Assembly: GCA_043228905.1 (NCBI GenBank)
Contig: JBHGNT010000005.1
Coordinates: forward strand, 19,840,001-19,904,000
Length of the DNA stretch: 64,000 bases
From: Azolla caroliniana
Lineage: Eukaryota > Polypodiophyta
Direction: 5' to 3'
Numbering within the stretch: position 1 is the first letter of the stretch; the number at the start of each line of letters is the position of its first letter. The notes beneath the pieces are model-generated. The model did not search any database and was not told the origin of the DNA. It was given only the letters and a program-made list of their open reading frames with translations. Position numbers and translations under genes: made by a program. Below, one piece after another: positions 47,501-57,599 of the stretch.

Positions 47501-47632
47501 AATCTTCAAACGACTGACATCTTCACTAAAGCCTTAGGAGCCAACAAGCTGTGGCAATTCATGACCAATCTCGGATTGACGATCCCTAACCTGCCAAGCT
47601 TGAGGGGGAGTATTGAAGACATTACGCAATAA
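44557..47632 (+). pseudogene. Inner copia integrase-RT-RNase H, multiple stops
   Basis: Integrase: LWHKRIGHINLNKLK, CEACQFGKQ, FIDDFSRHTWIY, RSDSGKEY, then a TGA at 45208-45210. Frame resumes at 45237 with QQNGVAERKNRHI and runs into RT ([29 protein letters not shown]), ending at a TAG at 46405-46407 before [12 protein letters not shown] frameshift follows near 46650, with LYVDDLVIGG after it. More stops lie at 47087-47089 and 47219-47221. RNase H tail motifs (TKHIEVHYHFIRERV) run to 47632. It cannot yield a full polyprotein. Confidence 0.88.
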
Positions 47633-47884
47633 CGCGTGGATTCCGCAAGCCGCACACACTACGCAAGAACGCGTGGATTACGCAACCACACAACGAAGCT
47701 ATGAAGAGCCGATCTACCGCGCAAAGCCGCGAAGAAAGATGCAAGCCGAAGCACATACTTCGCAACTACGCACAACGCCAGCTGGAGCACGGATTCCGCA
47801 ACTCCGCATAAATGCGAGTTGACGCGAGTCGAAGCGGATTTCGGATACCGTCTGAAACCAACCCAACTTGAGCTTGAGGGGGCA
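47630..47884 (+). repeat. Pre-LTR non-coding tail with CGCAAC-rich minisatellite and second purine tract
   Basis: After the RNase H stop come imperfect repeats of GCGTGGATTCCGCAA-type sequence and GCGAAGAAAGA-GCAAGCCGAAGCA. A CTTGAGGGGG tract then abuts LTR C. A first CTTGAGGGGGAG tract lies inside the coding end at about 47600-47611. The outer copy has the same arrangement at 52212-52527, with a 79-bp repeat period (52251, 52330). Confidence 0.75.
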
Positions 47885-48185
47885 TGTTGAGAATCAAGCT
47901 CAACTTGGTCTAGTGTGTGAACTCACCTTGAGAGTGAATAAACACTCCAACAGTCAAGAGTCACCATTATGTCACCTCTTTGTATTGTATCATTTAGTAT
48001 GAGTCATAGAATCATATTCTATGACACATAACTTATGAGCTTTCACATTCCCCATGCTCAATGAGTCTTGTAGTTAATGAAGAGAGAGGGTGACTATATA
48101 AAGCACCCTCCTCCCACCTTGTATTGAGTTGAGTCTTTCTCCTTTGTTAATATACTTTTACCTTGCGTATTCTCTATGTATTATT

Positions 48186-48227
<42 letters not shown>

Positions 48228-48283
48228 CACACACATAACTCACATCTCTTCCGCTTCACAAGAATCATATCTGATTCTTTACA
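47885..48283 (+). repeat. LTR C (inner copia 3' LTR)
   Basis: 399 bp; same subtype as LTR B, with an expanded CT microsatellite at about 48190-48224. Confidence 0.92.
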
Positions 48284-48288
48284 ACATG

Positions 48289-48924
48289 TTCCCACCATCA
48301 CAAAGAATTTGGTCTCGGTCGGCCAAATGGTTGAGCAAGGGATGCAAGTACGATTCGACCAAGAAGGGTGCTTCATCGAAAAAGAGGGCCAAATCATCGC
48401 GCGCCGAAGAAGGGAGGGCCGAATGTTCATTCTCGATTCACACGAGTTGAAATCCACCATGTTCGCAAAAAGCACGAAAACCAACTCCGACATAGAGCTA
48501 TGGCACAAGCGAATTGACCACATTAATCTCAACAAACTCAGAGCAATGAAATCGAAAGGAGTTGTCATCGGACTCTCGACATTCAAAGAGAAGGAGATTG
48601 AAGGTGTATGCAAAGCGTGCCAATTCGGCAAGCAACACCGACACCCATTCCCGGAAGAGCGGGACGTGAGCAAAGGTCTACTCGACGTAGTCCATTCTGA
48701 TGTATGGGGACGGACGCAGACGACTACATTCAGCGGATGGCAATATTACGTGCTCTTCATCGTCGACTTCTCCAGGCACACATGGCTCTATCCGATGCGG
48801 CAAAAGAGCGAAGTGTTCGGACACTGTCAAAGGTCTAAAAATGAAGTCGAGAAAGCCATTGGTCGTCATGTACGATGCCTTCGATTAGATGGCAGCAAGG
48901 AGTACTTCTCGGACGATTTCACAG
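48289..48924 (+). pseudogene. Outer copia integrase fragment
   Basis: Continues the outer copy after the inner insertion: TKNLVSVGQMVEQGM, IELWHKRIDHINLNKLR (the zinc-motif Gly-His is now Asp-His), CKACQFGKQHRH, LDGSKEYFSDDF. It stops abruptly at the junction with unrelated sequence near 48924. Confidence 0.85.
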
Positions 48925-49182
48925 TGTCATGTGAATCTTCTCACACTATGTAAAAAAATAAATAATAAAATAAGTACTTTATATTAGCTTAATGGCATGT
49001 TATAGAAAGATGGATGTTTGAGAAGATAGGGAAAATAGAACTATGATTTATCCCACATAGATAGGTAACTTAAGGCCCTAGCTATATAAGCACTTTGAGA
49101 CCCCTCATTTTCATTTGTGCTAAGAGCACTTTGGTCACTTTGTCTTGATGGATGATGGTGGCCAAGTTCCCAAAAATTGAAA

Positions 49183-49745
49183 CCGATCGGTAAGCAAAAT
49201 CGAAAACCGGCCAGTAAGCAAAATCAAAATCAGTCGGTAAGTAAAATTGGAAATCGGCCGGTAAGCAAACCGGAATTAGTGGCGGAGCTAGTGAGGCGGC
49301 GACAATCGGCAACTGGACGAGGCTGGACGCAAATCGAACGGATAACAAGATCATGTGGCTAATTAAAGTGAAGTGAAGAAAACCAAAGTAAAGGTCATGT
49401 GGACGGTCGCATGCAACTAAAAAAAAAGGCCATGCAACTAAAAATAGATGCAACTAAAAGAAAAAGCAATGCAACTAAAAGTAGAGGCCATGCAACAAAA
49501 AGTGGAAAGGCTATGATCAACGGAGAACTCCATATATATTCCTCTTTTTTTTCCCTACACTCATACTCTCTCCATATTTTTATTTTCTTTTTCTTCTTAG
49601 ATTCTCTTATCTTATTGAAGCCATAACACTCGAAACCCTAGTTTTCCCTACGAAAGCCAAAAACCCTAAATTTCCTTACGGAAGCCATAAACCCTAAATT
49701 TTCTTACGAAAGCCATAAACCCTAATTTCCCTACGGAAGCCATAT
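49183..49745. repeat. Three short repeat blocks in the candidate LTR
   Basis: (1) CGGTAAGCAAAATCGAAA-type units at 49183-49270. (2) ATGCAACTAAAA units, about six, at 49409-49500. (3) About four units of GAAGCCATAAACCCTAAATTT at 49629-49745, carrying the plant telobox-like AAACCCTAA. These may be promoter or leader elements of the LTR. Confidence 0.7.
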
Positions 49746-50017
49746 CTCTCAAAACCCCTAATTTTGCTTTTCTATTAAACTTAGTAAACCTAAACTTTTG
49801 AATCCCAATCTTGGGACGTGTTGTAATTTCTTTTCCTTTGCTAATGAAAAATTATTAAATTTCTTATTTTCGTTAAATCTTAAAAGTATAAACGCACGAA
49901 TATGATATCCTCTGGTCGGAGGCCCCGGGGTCCTGCCTCAAGTTCACGTATCCTTGTCGTATTTTCACGACATCTTTGGTGAACCCGACGTGAAACGAGG
50001 CGGCAGGAGGATATCTC

Positions 50018-50674
50018 ATGGAGGCATATAGATACAAAGAGCCGAAGAGATGCAAACTATACGAGTTCAACCAATGGGTATCATCATTAAAGATCCACCA
50101 AAGTGCCATGCATGCTTTCTTTGAGTTCGAGTGTTGCTTTGCACAACTCTCGGAGTGGGATCAAAGATTGGTGGGGGTGGAAAAAGTCCTAATGTTTGTG
50201 AAGTCAATTGATCAGAAGGAAAGGAAGGCCATTGGAATCCGACTTGAGGATGATGATGGTGCAAATGGCCTCACTGAGGATTGGACGAAAGTGGAAAGAG
50301 TATGTCAACTACACGATAAGAGGAAGACAAGATTCTCATCGATAACAACACAACCCATGACGAATGGTGAAAGGAGGACGGGAAGCAACTACAAACTACC
50401 ACCTAAAGAAGAGAGCTTGAAGAGGGAATGTTCAATGTTACTTGACATAGAGGCCTTCATAAACGAGGCATATGAGAAATTAAAGGTGCAAGTTGAGGCC
50501 AAAGAGAATCTTATAATGGAACCAAAACCGATTAAATGGTTATCAAGGAAGAAGAGACTTCCCATCAAAGGTGGAGTAATGATACGACCAATACAAAGGC
50601 CCAAGTTCGGTACTACAACACCACGAGAGAAGGTGTGGAACAAGACATTTTCTCGTCTTGCAAAGAAACAATGA
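50018..50674 (+). CDS. Gag-like protein of the inserted retroelement fragment (218 aa)
   Basis: Starts MEAYRYKEPKRCKLYEFNQW, 41 nt after the primer-site-like motif. The core FFEFECCFAQLSEWDQRLVGVEKVLMFVKSIDQKERKAIGIRLEDD resembles the gag region of plant LTR elements, judged from memory of the pattern, not a search. The C-terminal part is basic, and no zinc knuckle is seen. It is intact as an ORF, but the element has no pol. The assignment is tentative. Confidence 0.5.
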   Translation: MEAYRYKEPKRCKLYEFNQWVSSLKIHQSAMHAFFEFECCFAQLSEWDQRLVGVEKVLMFVKSIDQKERKAIGIRLEDDDGANGLTEDWTKVERVCQLHDKRKTRFSSITTQPMTNGERRTGSNYKLPPKEESLKRECSMLLDIEAFINEAYEKLKVQVEAKENLIMEPKPIKWLSRKKRLPIKGGVMIRPIQRPKFGTTTPREKVWNKTFSRLAKKQ

Positions 50675-51630
50675 TGAAGAATGAAACAAATAAATCGAGG
50701 GTGGCGAATGCCACTTCAAGCAAAGACAAATGTTTCGGAACACGCATCGTGTCTGAAACATCAAGTGATGAATGTGCAAGCATGAACAAAGCTTCCATGA
50801 TCAAGGGAAATAAAAAGTGTGAGGTCAATTTGATTGTGGAGATAGCCATGAAAAATGACATCGAGTCAAAGGTGGCTGAGGACGAGTCAATGGCGGATGG
50901 CCGTGTTGAGACTTTCTCCACACTTATTCCAGAGACTTGGGCAGTTACGTCGAAAAGGCAACGTGAGACCCAAGAGACGGAAGGTGGTGGCGAGGAAGTG
51001 AAGGCCAAAACTAACACATGCAAAGAAGAGGGAAGAATAATCGAGGCTTGCTTGAGCAAGAGGATCAATGGGTAGGAGGCCTATGAGTCTAAAGAGATAG
51101 CCACAAAAAATGACATCGAGTCAGAGATGGCTATGGACGAGTCAATGGCGGATGGCCATGTCGAGATTTTCTCCACACTTGTTCTAGAGACTTGGGCAAT
51201 TGCGTCAAAAAGTAAATGTGAGACCCAAGAGACGGAATGTGGCGACGAGGAAGTGAAGGCCGAAGCTAACACATGTGAAGAAGAGGGAGACGTTAAGCCG
51301 AAGAGGGTAGATGACGATGATGAAGAGACTCTCCCCACAAAGGTTCTTGAGACTTGGGCATTAACTGATGTAAGACCCAAGAGACAGAAGGTGGTGGCAA
51401 AGAAACAAAGGTCAAAGCCAATGCGGCACGACATCCTCAACTTGTTATACAAGTTCGGTATGGCTAAGTGCAAATCCGCAGCAACCCCCCTCGATCGCAA
51501 TCTCAAACTAGATGCGAACTCCGGCACCAAAGCATGTGAGCCAACTCAGTATCGGCATCTCATCGGGAGTTTCAGCTACCTCACGATCACTCGACCCGAT
51601 CTCAGTTATCCGGTCGGTCTCCTTAGTTAA
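50671..51630 (+). pseudogene. Acidic 85-codon repeat ORF fused in frame to copia RT
   Basis: A frame from about 50671 (MMKNETNKS...) encodes an acidic block (KNDIES...DESMADG...ETWA...ETQETE). The block repeats at a 255-bp period (50842 and 51097), with a partial third copy near 51340. A TAG at about 51073-51075 interrupts the first pass. The frame from 51127 runs through the last repeat directly into copia RT sequence (DILNLLYKFGMAKCKSAATPLDRN) and ends at 51630. The acidic repeats match no family I know. Confidence 0.6.
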
Positions 51631-52247
51631 TTCATGCAAACACCGCGTGATACTCACTTGGAATGCGCTAAGCGAGTTCTACGATACGTGAGCGGCACAA
51701 TGGATTGCGGTATCCTCTACAAGACGGCGATGCCAATACGACTCGAGGGTTACACAGACGCCGATTGGGCCGGCTACAAGACCGATAGAAGTTCAACCTC
51801 CGGATTTGTTTTTTCCCTCGGTAGCGGAGCAATATCCTAGAGCAGCAAAAAGCAACCAACCGTCTCTCTTTCGAGTAGGCGAAATACAAGGGCGCGGCAG
51901 TGGCCGCATGTGAAGCCGTATGGCTCAAAAGGATACTCAAGGATCTGGGCGTACCCATCAAGGATCCGACTTCCCTTTACTACGACAACATGAGTAGTAT
52001 CTATATGGCTCGGAACACGGTGTTCCACGCGCGGACAAAGCACATCGAAGTGCACTATCACTTTATCCGAGAGCGCGTTCTAGCTGGTGATGTCGACCTA
52101 CAACACATTAGCACAAATCTTCAAATGGCCGACATCTTCACTAAAGCCTTAGTAGCTGACAAGCTATGGCAATTCATGACCGATCTCGGATTGACGATCC
52201 CTGACTTGCCAAGCTTGAGGGGGAGTACTGAAGACACTACACAATAA
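51425..52247 (+). pseudogene. Outer copia RT end and RNase H, broken
   Basis: Motifs LLYKFGMAKCKSAATPLDRN, RPDLSYPVGLLS, then a TAA at 51628-51630. Next are ECAKRVLRYVSGTMDCGILYK and YTDADWAGYKTDRSSTSGFVF, then TAG at 51838-51840. The final frame, 51900-52247, has AACEAVWLKRILKDLG and TKHIEVHYHFIRERV. It is homologous to 46805-47632 of the inner copy. Confidence 0.88.
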
Positions 52248-52527
52248 CATGTGGATTCCACAACTGCGCAACCAAGCCGCGAAGAAAGACGCAAGCCGAA
52301 GCACAAACTTCACAACTACGCAATAACGCGTGGATTCCGCAACCGCGCAACGAAGTCGCGAAGAAAGACACAAGCCGAAGCATAGACTTCGCAACTACGC
52401 ACAATGCAAGCTGGAGCATGGATTCTGCAACTCCGCATAAATGCGAGTCGACGCGGACTCCGGAACGCGAGTCGAAGCGGATTTCGGATACTGTCTGAAA
52501 CCGACCCAACTTGAGCTTGAGGGGGTG

Positions 52528-52918
52528 TGTTGAGAATCAAGCTCAACTTGGTCTAGTGTGTGAACTCACCTTGAGAGTGAATAGACACTCCAACGGTCAA
52601 GAGTCACCATTATGTCACCACTTTGTGTTCTAGCATTTAGTATGAGTCATAGAATCATATTCTATGACACATAACTTATGAGCTTTCACACTCCCCATGC
52701 TCCATGAGTCTTGTAGTTAATGAAGAGAGAGGGTGACTATATAAAGCACCCTCCTCCCACCTTGTACAATGTTGAGTCTTTTGCCTTTGTTAATATACTT
52801 TAGCTTGCGTATTCTCTGTGTCTTACTCCTTGCCTCTCTCTCTCACTCTCTCTCTCTCATACACACACACAGTTCATATCTATTCCGTTGTACAAAATCC
52901 ATCTCTTGATTCTTTACA
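52528..52918 (+). repeat. LTR D (outer copia 3' LTR)
   Basis: 391 bp; pairs with LTR A by its 3' subtype. TATA-like ACTATATAAAGC near 52736. Confidence 0.92.
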
Positions 52919-52926
52919 TAGCCTAT

Positions 52927-53830
52927 TTACAATTCTACTTCTGAAACAATTTCGGTTTCGGCCTCGGCCAAATTACCCTTGTGTCCTCGATTTCGGTTTC
53001 GGCCAAGACTGATACTCACCAAATCGGTTCTTCTCTTCCCATCCAAAGGGACCTGTTTCCCAACAGAATATGCTTCTGGAGGGACTTGTGGCGAGGGTTT
53101 GTAGTATGGATTCTGCTTCACGTAAACTGAACAGGCTACTGCCTCGTGAGGATGTTGTTGGTTCTGCAACTGGAGTGACTCCTCCACGACCCGCCGAATC
53201 ACTCTGGGAAAAGATCGGTCCTGTCAGATCTCCTCGACCACCTGTTGGTAGGCCTCCCGCCTCCGCAGTCTCTCGTCTAGCCTTCTCACTCGTTCGGCAA
53301 TTGGATCGTTTATCGGTCTTGTCGGTCTAGTCATCCATTCCCCGATGTTAACTACATGCTGGAGGAATTGTGGTCGCCAAAATTGTGTTTATCCTAGGCT
53401 AGACTAGCCACAAACACAAGGTGTCCTTCCGGATCACTTCACCAAAGGGGTGGTTACGGGTAGGATGTTAACCGGCACAGATATGATTCTAATACGAGTA
53501 TTTCCGGATCGGTTCTAGATTCGCCATATAACAACGATTGATTAACATGCTTAAGATATACAAATTAAGCACAAACGATAAGTAGACAAGGTACACAATA
53601 ATCAAATCCAAAAACAAACGCATATTATTTCTGTGTCTATTATATTGATTCCCGGATCCTTTTATAGGCCTCCGGTTCGAAGTACAAAACGGTGCCATAC
53701 CAGCAACTAGCCACGAATCGGTTTGGATCCGGATTAGTGCAACTATTCCGGATCCGTCCGTTCCTATAGTATTTCTAAGTAATTATTAATCTAAATATAA
53801 TATCCGACTCTAGCTCGTCCCTTTCCACAT
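52927..53830 (-). mobile_element. Partial LTR retroelement: 5' LTR, primer site and gag start
   Basis: On the minus strand a TATA-like CCTATAAAAGG (about 53669-53659) lies in a candidate LTR (about 53820-53384). A primer-site-like TGGCGACCACAATTCC follows (about 53379-53364), then an ATG at 53334 opening MTRPTRPINDPIAERVRRLDERLRRREAY. A TGA interrupts soon after; the next frame has IRRVVEESLQLQNQQ. It ends where copia LTR D begins. The right LTR edge is not resolved. Confidence 0.5.
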
Positions 53831-54532
53831 TTGTCGTCCGAACCATACTCTGGCCAACACCACCCACACAACCTCGCCAAAAAATGTGATTTGTAGAACC
53901 AAAAACCGACCATAATGATCATTATGTACCACTTGAGGATAATATTTATCTCGCACGATTAATACCACACCTGAATAATGATTATTAAGATGTCGTACAT
54001 AGAATGATGAATATCCTCGCAAATGAACTGTGGATCCTGCTAACTCATGACACTTATTCTCAACTACAGGTCCTAATACATGCCATTCTTTACTTAACAA
54101 ATCTTCCCATAATATATATTTCTTATGAGGAGAACATGCCCATCTTACATTCTATCTTACCACTTTCATTCAATCAACAATGTTATGGGTGCACTTGCTC
54201 CTTTAGAGTAACCGATGTCATGAAACTAGTCAAAGCATGTTCCAATGATGCATATGGATTTTCATGCACCACGTCCTTATGGTTGTGTATTTAAATCTTT
54301 TGTTTAGGTCCTCCCACTTGGCAAAAACCTCGAGAATTTGATGAATTTACAACCCGTCCCAATGAATCAAATTGAAGGTGAAGGGGTAATCCCTTATCCC
54401 TAAATTGTCGTTTCCAAGGAACTTTTTGAGGAACCTCTCTAGTTCTTGAATTACCTTGTAGTGGGAAAACTATTACGTTGCATATTCATTGATTTCCCCT
54501 TCAACTTGCCCTTAACCTGATGCCAATCTTTG
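53810..54532 (-). pseudogene. LINE ORF2 endonuclease-like fragment
   Basis: Minus frame 54100-53810 reads WHVLGPVVENK, then NNHYSGVVLIVRDKYYPQVV and YGRFLVLQITFFGEVVWVV. This resembles the middle of the L1-type AP endonuclease (GVAILI...GRFLIL pattern). Further upstream on this strand (to 54532) frames are short and broken. It is probably the downstream part of the LINE whose ORF1 lies at 57464-56205. Confidence 0.5.
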
Positions 54533-54540
54533 TCAACAAC

Positions 54541-56204
54541 TAGCAATGGGCCTGGTTTCGGCTCAAACCGAACCGAACCGAAAAACCGTGGCATAATTGT
54601 TTATAGGTTTGAAAATAAATAAACCAAACTTTGGTTTCAAATGTTACTAATCGGTTTCGGTTCGGTTCGGTTTTGAATTTAGTGGTTTATCGGCTTATCA
54701 GTTTCTGTTTATGTGGTTCGGAATAAAGGTTTATACGTTTATAGGTTCAAAAATACTCATAAAATTTCCCTATAGGTGTCACGGACACACCAACCCTAGA
54801 CTACGACAAAGCACAGATGACGAGGCTACGACCGATAAGGTTACGAACGTGGAACTGGACGTGATGAGGTTAGAAACTTGGAAAGTTTGGAGCGACGAGA
54901 TGAGGAACTTAAGAAGCTAGGAACAACACAAGAGCATAAAGACAAAGATGTCAATCAATGAGAGAAGATGGGGTGAAACGAGAATACTAGATTGATGTGT
55001 CAATGACTCTAAGTGTGTTGAATCCCTTGAAAGGGACCAAGGAGGTTACAAGTTCTAGAAAGTTCTAGAACTAGAAGGTTCTAGAAACTCCTAGAACGTG
55101 AATAGATAATCTATGAAGATATACATAATGTGATTATGTACTTGGTTGTGTTGGTTACAATATAACACTTAACTATAATACAAGAGGTCAAGAGTTCTAA
55201 TCTTGACTTAACTGTTGTCATGTCTGTGACAATAGACTCTAACTTTTAATTTTAAACTCTAGTTTTAACTTATTAATCTTGACTTAACTGGCCAAGTGTG
55301 AACTTGCCTAGGGACCTTGGGTATCGCTATAAATAAGAGGCCTAACTACCCTCATTTCATCATCTTTTGACTACGTCGAGACTCTATTTCGTGGTGGTTC
55401 AACTCTTGTAGCGAGTGCGCCAACACCATGTACGACTCGACGCCACGATGGTGGTATGGGACGCTGATCAAGGCTCGAGTCCGTCTCGATCCCTTCGCTT
55501 AGGGGTGGTCGGGTGGATCGACACCCTTCTTTCTCTCTCTCCTTTCTCTCTATCTATCTATCATTCTTTTCTCCTTATCATATGCTTACATTAGGGCATA
55601 TCTCTAATAGTAAGGATAAAAGAATGATAGATAGATAGATAGAAAGGAGAGAGAGAAAGAAGGGTGCCGATCCACCCGACCACCCCCGAGCGATGGGATC
55701 GAGACGGACTCGAGCCTTGATCGGCGTCCCATACCACCACCGTGGCGTCGAGTCGTACCTGGTGCTGGCATGCTCGCTACAACAGTTGAACCTCCACGAA
55801 ATAGAGTCTCGAATACGCTCTAACTTTTAATTTTAAACTCTTGTTTTAACTTATTAAATTTTATATCCATTATATGTAGAGTCTCCTTATGATAAGTATG
55901 ATGATCAAATTTATGATCAGTATGATGACAAAATTTATCATAAGTATGATGAATAAATTTATGATGATTTTCTCACACAAATTTATAATAAGTATGATGA
56001 TTAATATCAATAAAAATTGGTTTGGTTTTGATTTATGATAAACCGGTTTGGTTTGGTTTGTTTTCTCCTAATTTTTAAACGGTTCGGCTCTAAACGGTTT
56101 AGTTTAAATGGTTTCATGAATTTTAAACAGTTTGGTTGTTTTTATTATTGATAAATGGTTTGGTTTGGTTTCAAGGCCAAGAAACCAAACCGGGCCCATT
56201 GATA
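54541..56204. mobile_element. Non-autonomous hAT-like element, 1664 bp
   Basis: Terminal inverted repeats TAGCAATGGGCCTGGTTT (left) and the complement of TATCAATGGGCCCGGTTT (right) differ at two positions. They are flanked by the 8-bp duplication TCAACAAC (54533-54540 and 56205-56212). GGTTTGGTTTCGG-like repeats fill both subterminal regions. No transposase ORF is present. The 8-bp duplication and short TIRs fit hAT. Confidence 0.85.
55376..55812. repeat. Large inverted repeat inside the hAT-like element, LTR-related
   Basis: Arms about 55376-55577 and 55617-55812 are near-complementary around a ~40-bp loop. The arms contain CCCGACCACCCCCGAGC and GGCGTCCCATACC, also found in the gypsy LTR (32815-32865). 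Left of arm 1, CTATAAATAAGAGGCCTAACTACCCTCAT resembles the gypsy LTR promoter. ACTCTAACTTTTAATTTTAAACTC occurs on both sides (about 55228 and 55818) as a direct repeat. Confidence 0.75.
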
Positions 56205-57464
56205 TCAACAACCACATCACTACTAGCTCTATGCAACATTTTTTTCCCCTTCTCTATAACCACTAAACTTTGTTTTTCCATATCCATAGATTGAGTTCCC
56301 TTATTCTTAGGGCCCAAACCTTGACGTGAGACCTCTTTATAACCTGCTCTAGATGATGTTCCTTCATCCATAATCACCACAATATCAGACACACCAACAT
56401 CTCTCCCAACTTCTTCCTTACCATTCCCTTCATTATGAACCTCTATAGTTGAAGGACAATGACGATGACATTTTGCCATAAAGTGACCCCATTCACCACA
56501 TCCAAAACAATGACTTGCAAATGTCTCCCACTTCGATTTAAAACAAAGTCTTTTCATACCATGTGTGTTCATGCGCACCCATCCTAGCCTCTTACGACTT
56601 GTATCCCATAACACACAAAATTTGCACTTTACCCATTTGACTATTCAACTCTGGTAAAAGTGGCCATAAAAATGTACGCTTACAATCCACTATTACCCAA
56701 ACAGGGCATTCTTGTTTTAAAAAAGCATGATAGTCCACTACAGGAGACCATTGCATTACATGCACCAATCGTTTATCAAAAAACACAAGAACTTTAGCCA
56801 ACAATGCACTTCTGTACTTCGATGTTCCGGTGAACAAAATACTACATCATAAAAACCTCATGATCCTGCATATATATTTTCAACACAATTGTGTTCAACC
56901 ATTTTTTAATCCAATTAATTTATGGGAGTTTCCCGGTAAAATATAATATGACTGCATGGTCATAGACTACATCAAAAGACTGTGACACTGCCTTAGCATC
57001 AACTTCCACATCATGCACATCCTCATTAATGCATTCTTTCGCTTCATTTTCATTTCCACAATATCAGACAACAAGGTATTGGCAATTCCCCATAAATTAT
57101 CCCAATTACAATGATCCTTGTCAACCTCATCTACATGTATTACTTCGGCATATGTCAATTTTTTCTCATTAATTTCCTCAATACACTCAAGCCTCATAGA
57201 GCTTCCAATGTCTTCCCTTTCATGATTACATTCAACCCTCACATTACTCTTTTTTGGATCAATTGTTTCCATATCGATGTCCCCCACAATTTGTAAGGAA
57301 CTCATGTTTATATCCATTATTCTTGATGTGATTTTGATTGGGAATAAAAATAAATCTCCATGAACAAGAGAGAACTGGAATGCACCCAATTGAAGAGGTG
57401 AAAGATGGTGAAGACAATAGAAGACCCGCAATGTGTGTTGAGTATGTGGATGCCGACAACACAA
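56205..57464 (-). pseudogene. L1-type LINE ORF1 (gag-like), frame-broken
   Basis: Three minus-strand frames. 57464-56967 has N-terminal MDINMSSLQIVGDID and an acidic region. 56837-56592 has LLAKVLVFFDKRLVHVMQW and PVWVIVDC, typical of the plant L1 ORF1 fold. 56614-56205 has the zinc knuckle CFGCGEWGHFMAKC and a charged tail. The frame is cut by the hAT-like element. Frameshifts show it is inactive. Confidence 0.7.
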
Positions 57465-57599
57465 GATTCCTTATTACTCTCGTTGCTTCTCATACAGACC
57501 ACCAAATTTAACTTGCTATATCTCGTTACGAATATCTAATTGAGGGCTTTCTAACACTTGTCTTTATGCCAAATTCCGTTGCCGATAGAGATCGCAGCA

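Larger units (their letters stand above)
42762..48283 (+). mobile_element. Inner copia element (LTRs B and C) nested in a sibling copy
   Basis: Full-length layout: LTR B 42762-43156, primer binding site TGGTATCAGAGC 43157-43168, gag, pol, purine tract, LTR C 47885-48283. It is flanked by GCATG (42757-42761) and ACATG (48284-48288), a 5-bp target duplication with one mismatch. The flanks are contiguous parts of the outer copy's pol, as shown by comparison with the inner copy itself around 44558. B and C differ by about ten substitutions plus CT-microsatellite length. Confidence 0.9.
48925..51424 (+). mobile_element. Fragment of an unrelated LTR retroelement inserted in the outer copia
   Basis: Begins TGTCATGTGAATCTTC. 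A candidate long LTR (48925-49972, ending CA) is followed 4 nt later by TGGTGAACCCGACG at 49977, a primer-site-like sequence. A gag-like ORF comes next. No second LTR is seen; the right edge at 51424 joins copia RT sequence directly. About 1.6 kb of copia pol (by comparison with the inner copy) is missing at this site, so this is not a simple insertion. Confidence 0.6.
40956..52918 (+). mobile_element. Outer copia element (LTRs A and D), interrupted twice
   Basis: LTR A (40956-41350) and LTR D (52528-52918) share the 3' subtype TATTCCGTTG-ACAAAATCC, unlike LTRs B and C. They are therefore the two ends of one element. Its internal parts are 41351-42761 (leader and gag-protease), 48284-48924 (integrase) and 51425-52527 (RT end, RNase H). 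Two foreign blocks lie between: a full sibling copy (42762-48283) and another retroelement fragment (48925-51424). The expected RT-encoding part is missing at the second block. I see no matching 5-bp target duplication (AGATT left, TAGCC right), which suggests later rearrangement or decay. Confidence 0.8.

Noticed and set aside
54004-54294. Plus-strand 96-aa ORF
   Set aside because: Antisense to the LINE endonuclease-like fragment and without motifs.
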